A stretch of DNA of 6,853 nucleotides from JANQGH01 sp039030175 (GTDB lineage: Bacteria; Pseudomonadota; Alphaproteobacteria; DSM-16000; Inquilinaceae). Position numbers and translations under genes: made by a program. Below the pieces are notes generated by a model. The model was not told the DNA's origin. It saw nothing but the letters and a program-made list of their open reading frames with translations, and ran no database searches. Each line of letters begins with the position of its first letter. The first letter of the stretch is position 1. The stretch lies in the NCBI GenBank assembly GCA_039030175.1, contig JBCCER010000216.1, positions 1 to 6,853 on the forward strand, given 5' to 3'. Shown one piece after another: positions 5,380 through 6,853 of the stretch.

Positions 5380-6384
5380 TTACCCGCCGGCGCAAGCGGC
5401 CACTGTATCGCGAACCTGCTGTAGCAGATCGGCGTCGAAATGGCCGGCATCGATACTGGCTTGATAGACCGGCTGAACCGCGTCACGGAAGGTCGCGATG
5501 CCATCTTCGCTGAGATGGTTCGTGGTCATAACTTCCTCGAGTTGGGCCAGCAGCTCGTCTTCGGCGTCACGCGAAAGCTGGTCTGAATAGGCCGACGCTT
5601 CGGCCGCGACTTCGTCGAACGTCTGCTGCAGGTCCTCGGGCAGGGTCTCATACCACTCCAAGCTGACCAGCAGCGGGTCGGGGCCGGTCATGTGGCGGGT
5701 AACCGAAAGATATTCCTGCACCTCGTAGATGTTGTAGTTCCAGATGTTCGCCGGCGGATTATGCTGGCCGTCGATCACCCCTTGCTGGAAGGCCTGATAG
5801 GTTTCCGAAAACGGCATGGCCGTCGGGTTGGACCCAAGAGCCTCGGCGACCATGATCATGAAATCGCTTTGCGGTTCCCGGATCAGCAAGCCCTCGAGAT
5901 CCGCCACTTCGGTGATCGGGCGTACATTGTTGGTGTACATCCGAAAGCCGTTACTGATGGCCGTAGCCGGGACATGAACGCCGTTCTCGTGGGCTTTTTC
6001 CTGAATTTCCTGAGCCACATCACTGGTTACCAGGCACATCATCTCGTCCCAACCGCTGGTCAAGAACGGCAGCAGAAAGACGTTGAACTCGGTATTCGCA
6101 TTGGCGAAGAAACCGCCCCGGGTGCCTTGCAACAGGCCGGTGGTGACCTGATCGTACATCTCCTGCTCGGTACCGAGCACGTTGTCGAAGAACAGCTCGA
6201 CCGCGATGCGGCCGTCCGAACGGTCCTCGAGCTGCTCCTTGAAGAAAACCATCGCCTGTCCGCGCGAGGAGGCCTCGGGCTGCGACTGGCCATAGTTAAA
6301 GGTGAACTCCTGTGCCGATGCCGAGCCGGCAAGCAGGGCCGTCGCGGCCAATCCGGTTGACAGCGCAATCGTCAATTTTTTCAT
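5380..6384 (-). CDS. dctP: TRAP transporter periplasmic solute-binding protein DctP
   Basis: A 334-aa periplasmic receptor that binds the transported carboxylate and delivers it to DctQM. It starts with a Sec signal peptide, MKK followed by a hydrophobic stretch, with likely cleavage after ASA (24) before QEF. Family features follow: FFDNVLGTEQEMYDQV (65-80), the segment DLEGLLIREP (162-171) containing R169, the expected carboxylate-binding arginine of DctP proteins, and GVIDGQHNP (202-210), close to the family's GxxDGQENP. Cysteines C117 and C331 could form a disulfide. The ATG at 6382-6384 fits the signal peptide and has GGGAGGGA just upstream; longer in-frame starts at 6399 or 6516 would bury the signal peptide. 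It is the first gene of the operon. Ligand identity is not readable; sugar acids are favoured by the neighbours. Confidence 0.95.
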   Translation of the reverse strand: MKKLTIALSTGLAATALLAGSASAQEFTFNYGQSQPEASSRGQAMVFFKEQLEDRSDGRIAVELFFDNVLGTEQEMYDQVTTGLLQGTRGGFFANANTEFNVFLLPFLTSGWDEMMCLVTSDVAQEIQEKAHENGVHVPATAISNGFRMYTNNVRPITEVADLEGLLIREPQSDFMIMVAEALGSNPTAMPFSETYQAFQQGVIDGQHNPPANIWNYNIYEVQEYLSVTRHMTGPDPLLVSLEWYETLPEDLQQTFDEVAAEASAYSDQLSRDAEDELLAQLEEVMTTNHLSEDGIATFRDAVQPVYQASIDAGHFDADLLQQVRDTVAACAGG

Positions 6385-6424
6385 CGGGTTCCCTCCCATT
6401 GTGGCCTCCAAGTTGGTGTCAGCG

Positions 6425-6468
6425 CGCCGATACGGCGATCGCAAGCGTCCCCTTACGGCCGGGACGCT
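6425..6468 (-). other. Two consecutive hairpins in the dctP 5' leader
   Basis: AGCGTCCC (6444-6451) pairs perfectly with GGGACGCT (6461-6468) around a 9-nt loop. Then CGCCG (6425-6429) pairs with CGGCG (6433-6437) around 3 nt. Both lie between the predicted transcription start and the dctP start codon, in an otherwise unexplained leader of about 95 nt. They may stabilise the 5' end of the mRNA. They are not followed by a T-run. Confidence 0.5.
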
Positions 6469-6487
6469 GTCGAGGCTTGATTTGATT

Positions 6488-6516
6488 TTGATGCCATTCT
6501 GATGTTTCAATGTCAA
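6488..6516 (-). promoter_or_regulatory. Candidate promoter for the dctPQM operon
   Basis: On the minus strand a perfect -35 hexamer TTGACA (6511-6516) is followed after 17 bases by CATCAA (6488-6493), a weak -10 match. Transcription would start near 6480, leaving a leader of about 95 nt before dctP. The -35 lies inside the palindrome at 6496-6523, so a bound repressor would block it. Confidence 0.5.
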
Positions 6517-6523
6517 TCAGAAT
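6496..6523. promoter_or_regulatory. Candidate operator palindrome (ATTCTGAT-N12-ATCAGAAT)
   Basis: Perfect 8-bp arms at 6496-6503 and 6516-6523 are separated by 12 bp and cover the predicted dctP -35 hexamer. Position and symmetry suit a dimeric regulator such as the divergent LacI-type protein, though the wide spacer differs from the compact 14-20 bp operators common in that family, so another regulator is possible. Confidence 0.5.
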
Positions 6524-6526
6524 TCC

Positions 6527-6539
6527 AATCATATTGATT
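6527..6539. promoter_or_regulatory. Short palindrome AATCA-TAT-TGATT over the regulator's -35 region
   Basis: Arms of 5 bp around 3 bp lie between the two divergent -35 elements and overlap the TTGATT at 6534-6539. Compact and well placed for a repressor site, but short enough to arise by chance in this AT-rich stretch. Confidence 0.35.
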
Positions 6540-6562
6540 TGATGATGCCATCTCTCTATCAT
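6534..6562 (+). promoter_or_regulatory. Candidate promoter for the LacI-type regulator
   Basis: TTGATT (6534-6539), a 17-bp spacer, then TATCAT (6557-6562) gives 4/6 and 5/6 matches to the sigma-70 consensus on the plus strand. The start codon follows 76 bases after the -10 element. Confidence 0.6.
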
Positions 6563-6599
6563 CTGGCGGCGGAAATCGGGGCGTCTAGGGAGGGACAAT

Positions 6600-6613
6600 C
6601 CTGTTGAAACAGG
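6600..6613. promoter_or_regulatory. Palindrome CCTGTT-GA-AACAGG in the regulator's leader
   Basis: Perfect 6-bp arms around GA form a 14-bp palindrome, 25 bases upstream of the GTG start. Its compact length is typical of LacI-family operators, suggesting possible autoregulation; it could also form a small RNA hairpin. Confidence 0.4.
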
Positions 6614-6638
6614 GCCGCCAAAAAGGGAGGGGAGGTGC

Positions 6639-6853
6639 GTGACCAAACTCGCCCAAACCCAGGCCCCTGCGAAACTGCGGATCGGCGACATCGCCCGCGA
6701 GGCCGGTGTCAGTACCGCCACCGTTGATCGCGTCATGAACAACCGTGGCGGCGTCGCGGCCTCCAAGGTCGCCGAGGTGCTGCGCGCCGTCGATGCCCTG
6801 CAACAGCATGCCGTGGGCCCGCGCTACGCCAGCACAAGCGGTGCCGGATTAAG
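6639..6853 (+). CDS. LacI-family transcriptional regulator, N-terminal part cut by window edge
   Basis: Seventy-one codons are visible, opening MTKLAQTQAP. A LacI-type helix-turn-helix follows: IGDIAREAGVSTATVDRVMNNRGGV at about 15-39, with the recognition helix around STATVDRVMN. AASKVAEVLRAVDAL then matches the third helix and the lead into the hinge. The ligand-binding domain lies beyond the window. The start is a GTG at 6639-6641, chosen because it opens this frame right after the very purine-rich AGGGAGGGGAGG (6624-6635); the nearest GGAGG is only 3 bases away, so the SD core is probably the upstream GGGAGG. It is transcribed divergently from dctPQM, the classic position for a local repressor released by the transported compound or its catabolite. 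The regulatory link is inferred from position. Confidence 0.9.
   Translation, partial: MTKLAQTQAPAKLRIGDIAREAGVSTATVDRVMNNRGGVAASKVAEVLRAVDALQQHAVGPRYASTSGAGL

Larger units (their letters stand above)
6477..6551. repeat. Pair of imperfect direct repeats in the control region
   Basis: Copies at 6477-6497 and 6534-6551 share TTGATTTGAT followed by GATGCCAT; the first has three extra T residues between the two parts. Their starts are 57 bp apart. They flank the palindrome at 6496-6523, and the second copy supplies the -35 hexamer of the regulator's promoter. They could be operator half-sites or a small duplication. Confidence 0.6.

Noticed and set aside
5250..5504. Minus-strand open frame overlapping the end of dctP and the intercistronic repeat
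   Set aside because: It is out of frame with dctP, has no family resemblance, and its peptide merely reflects the inverted repeat also seen in other frames.
6385..6516. N-terminal extension of DctP to an ATG at 6516
   Set aside because: It would place 44 extra residues, many of them Arg, before a clear Sec signal peptide and would run through the predicted promoter and leader hairpins.
1..6853. Search for tRNA, rRNA, CRISPR repeats and intrinsic terminators with T-runs
   Set aside because: No cloverleaf-like, rRNA-like or regularly spaced repeat pattern was seen, and no hairpin in the window is followed by a convincing T-run on the transcribed strand.

Overview
The window looks like a high-GC alphaproteobacterial genome. 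The G/C-ending codons, the divergent LacI-type regulator beside a TRAP carboxylate transporter, and the style of the IS elements all point that way, but no marker gene fixes the taxon.

Layout, left to right. (1) Bases 1-33 hold the first 11 codons of an IS5-family transposase on the minus strand; the rest lies outside the window. (2) About 63-1408 is a complete IS110-family element of the IS1111 group. It has 12-bp perfect subterminal inverted repeats, a 341-aa DEDD transposase on the minus strand, and a noncoding segment of about 240 bp downstream of that gene. This segment can fold into an internal loop whose two sides match the two chromosomal flanks, as expected for a guide (seek/bridge) RNA. 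The element sits about 30 bp upstream of the IS5 transposase start. (3) Bases 1457-6384 are five minus-strand genes read right to left: dctP (periplasmic binding protein), dctQ and dctM (small and large TRAP membrane subunits), a 3-hydroxyisobutyrate/threonate-type dehydrogenase, and a xylose-isomerase-like TIM-barrel protein. (4) Bases 6385-6638 are a divergent control region with an AT-rich core. (5) From 6639 onwards is the start of a LacI-family regulator on the plus strand, cut by the window edge.

Together the operon reads as import and catabolism of an organic acid, probably a sugar acid. DctP binds the ligand in the periplasm, DctQM import it with an ion gradient, the dehydrogenase oxidises a hydroxy acid, and the TIM-barrel protein isomerises or epimerises a product. 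The divergent LacI-type protein is the likely ligand-responsive repressor. No kinase or aldolase follows within the window; the operon ends at the IS elements.

The most notable signals are outside the genes. One is the IS1111 guide-RNA candidate with matches to both flanks. Another is a 31-nt-arm inverted repeat between dctP and dctQ whose arm differences are mostly G-U wobbles in the transcribed strand; it abuts an 11-bp GC-rich hairpin. The third is a compact set of palindromes and direct repeats overlapping two divergent promoters.
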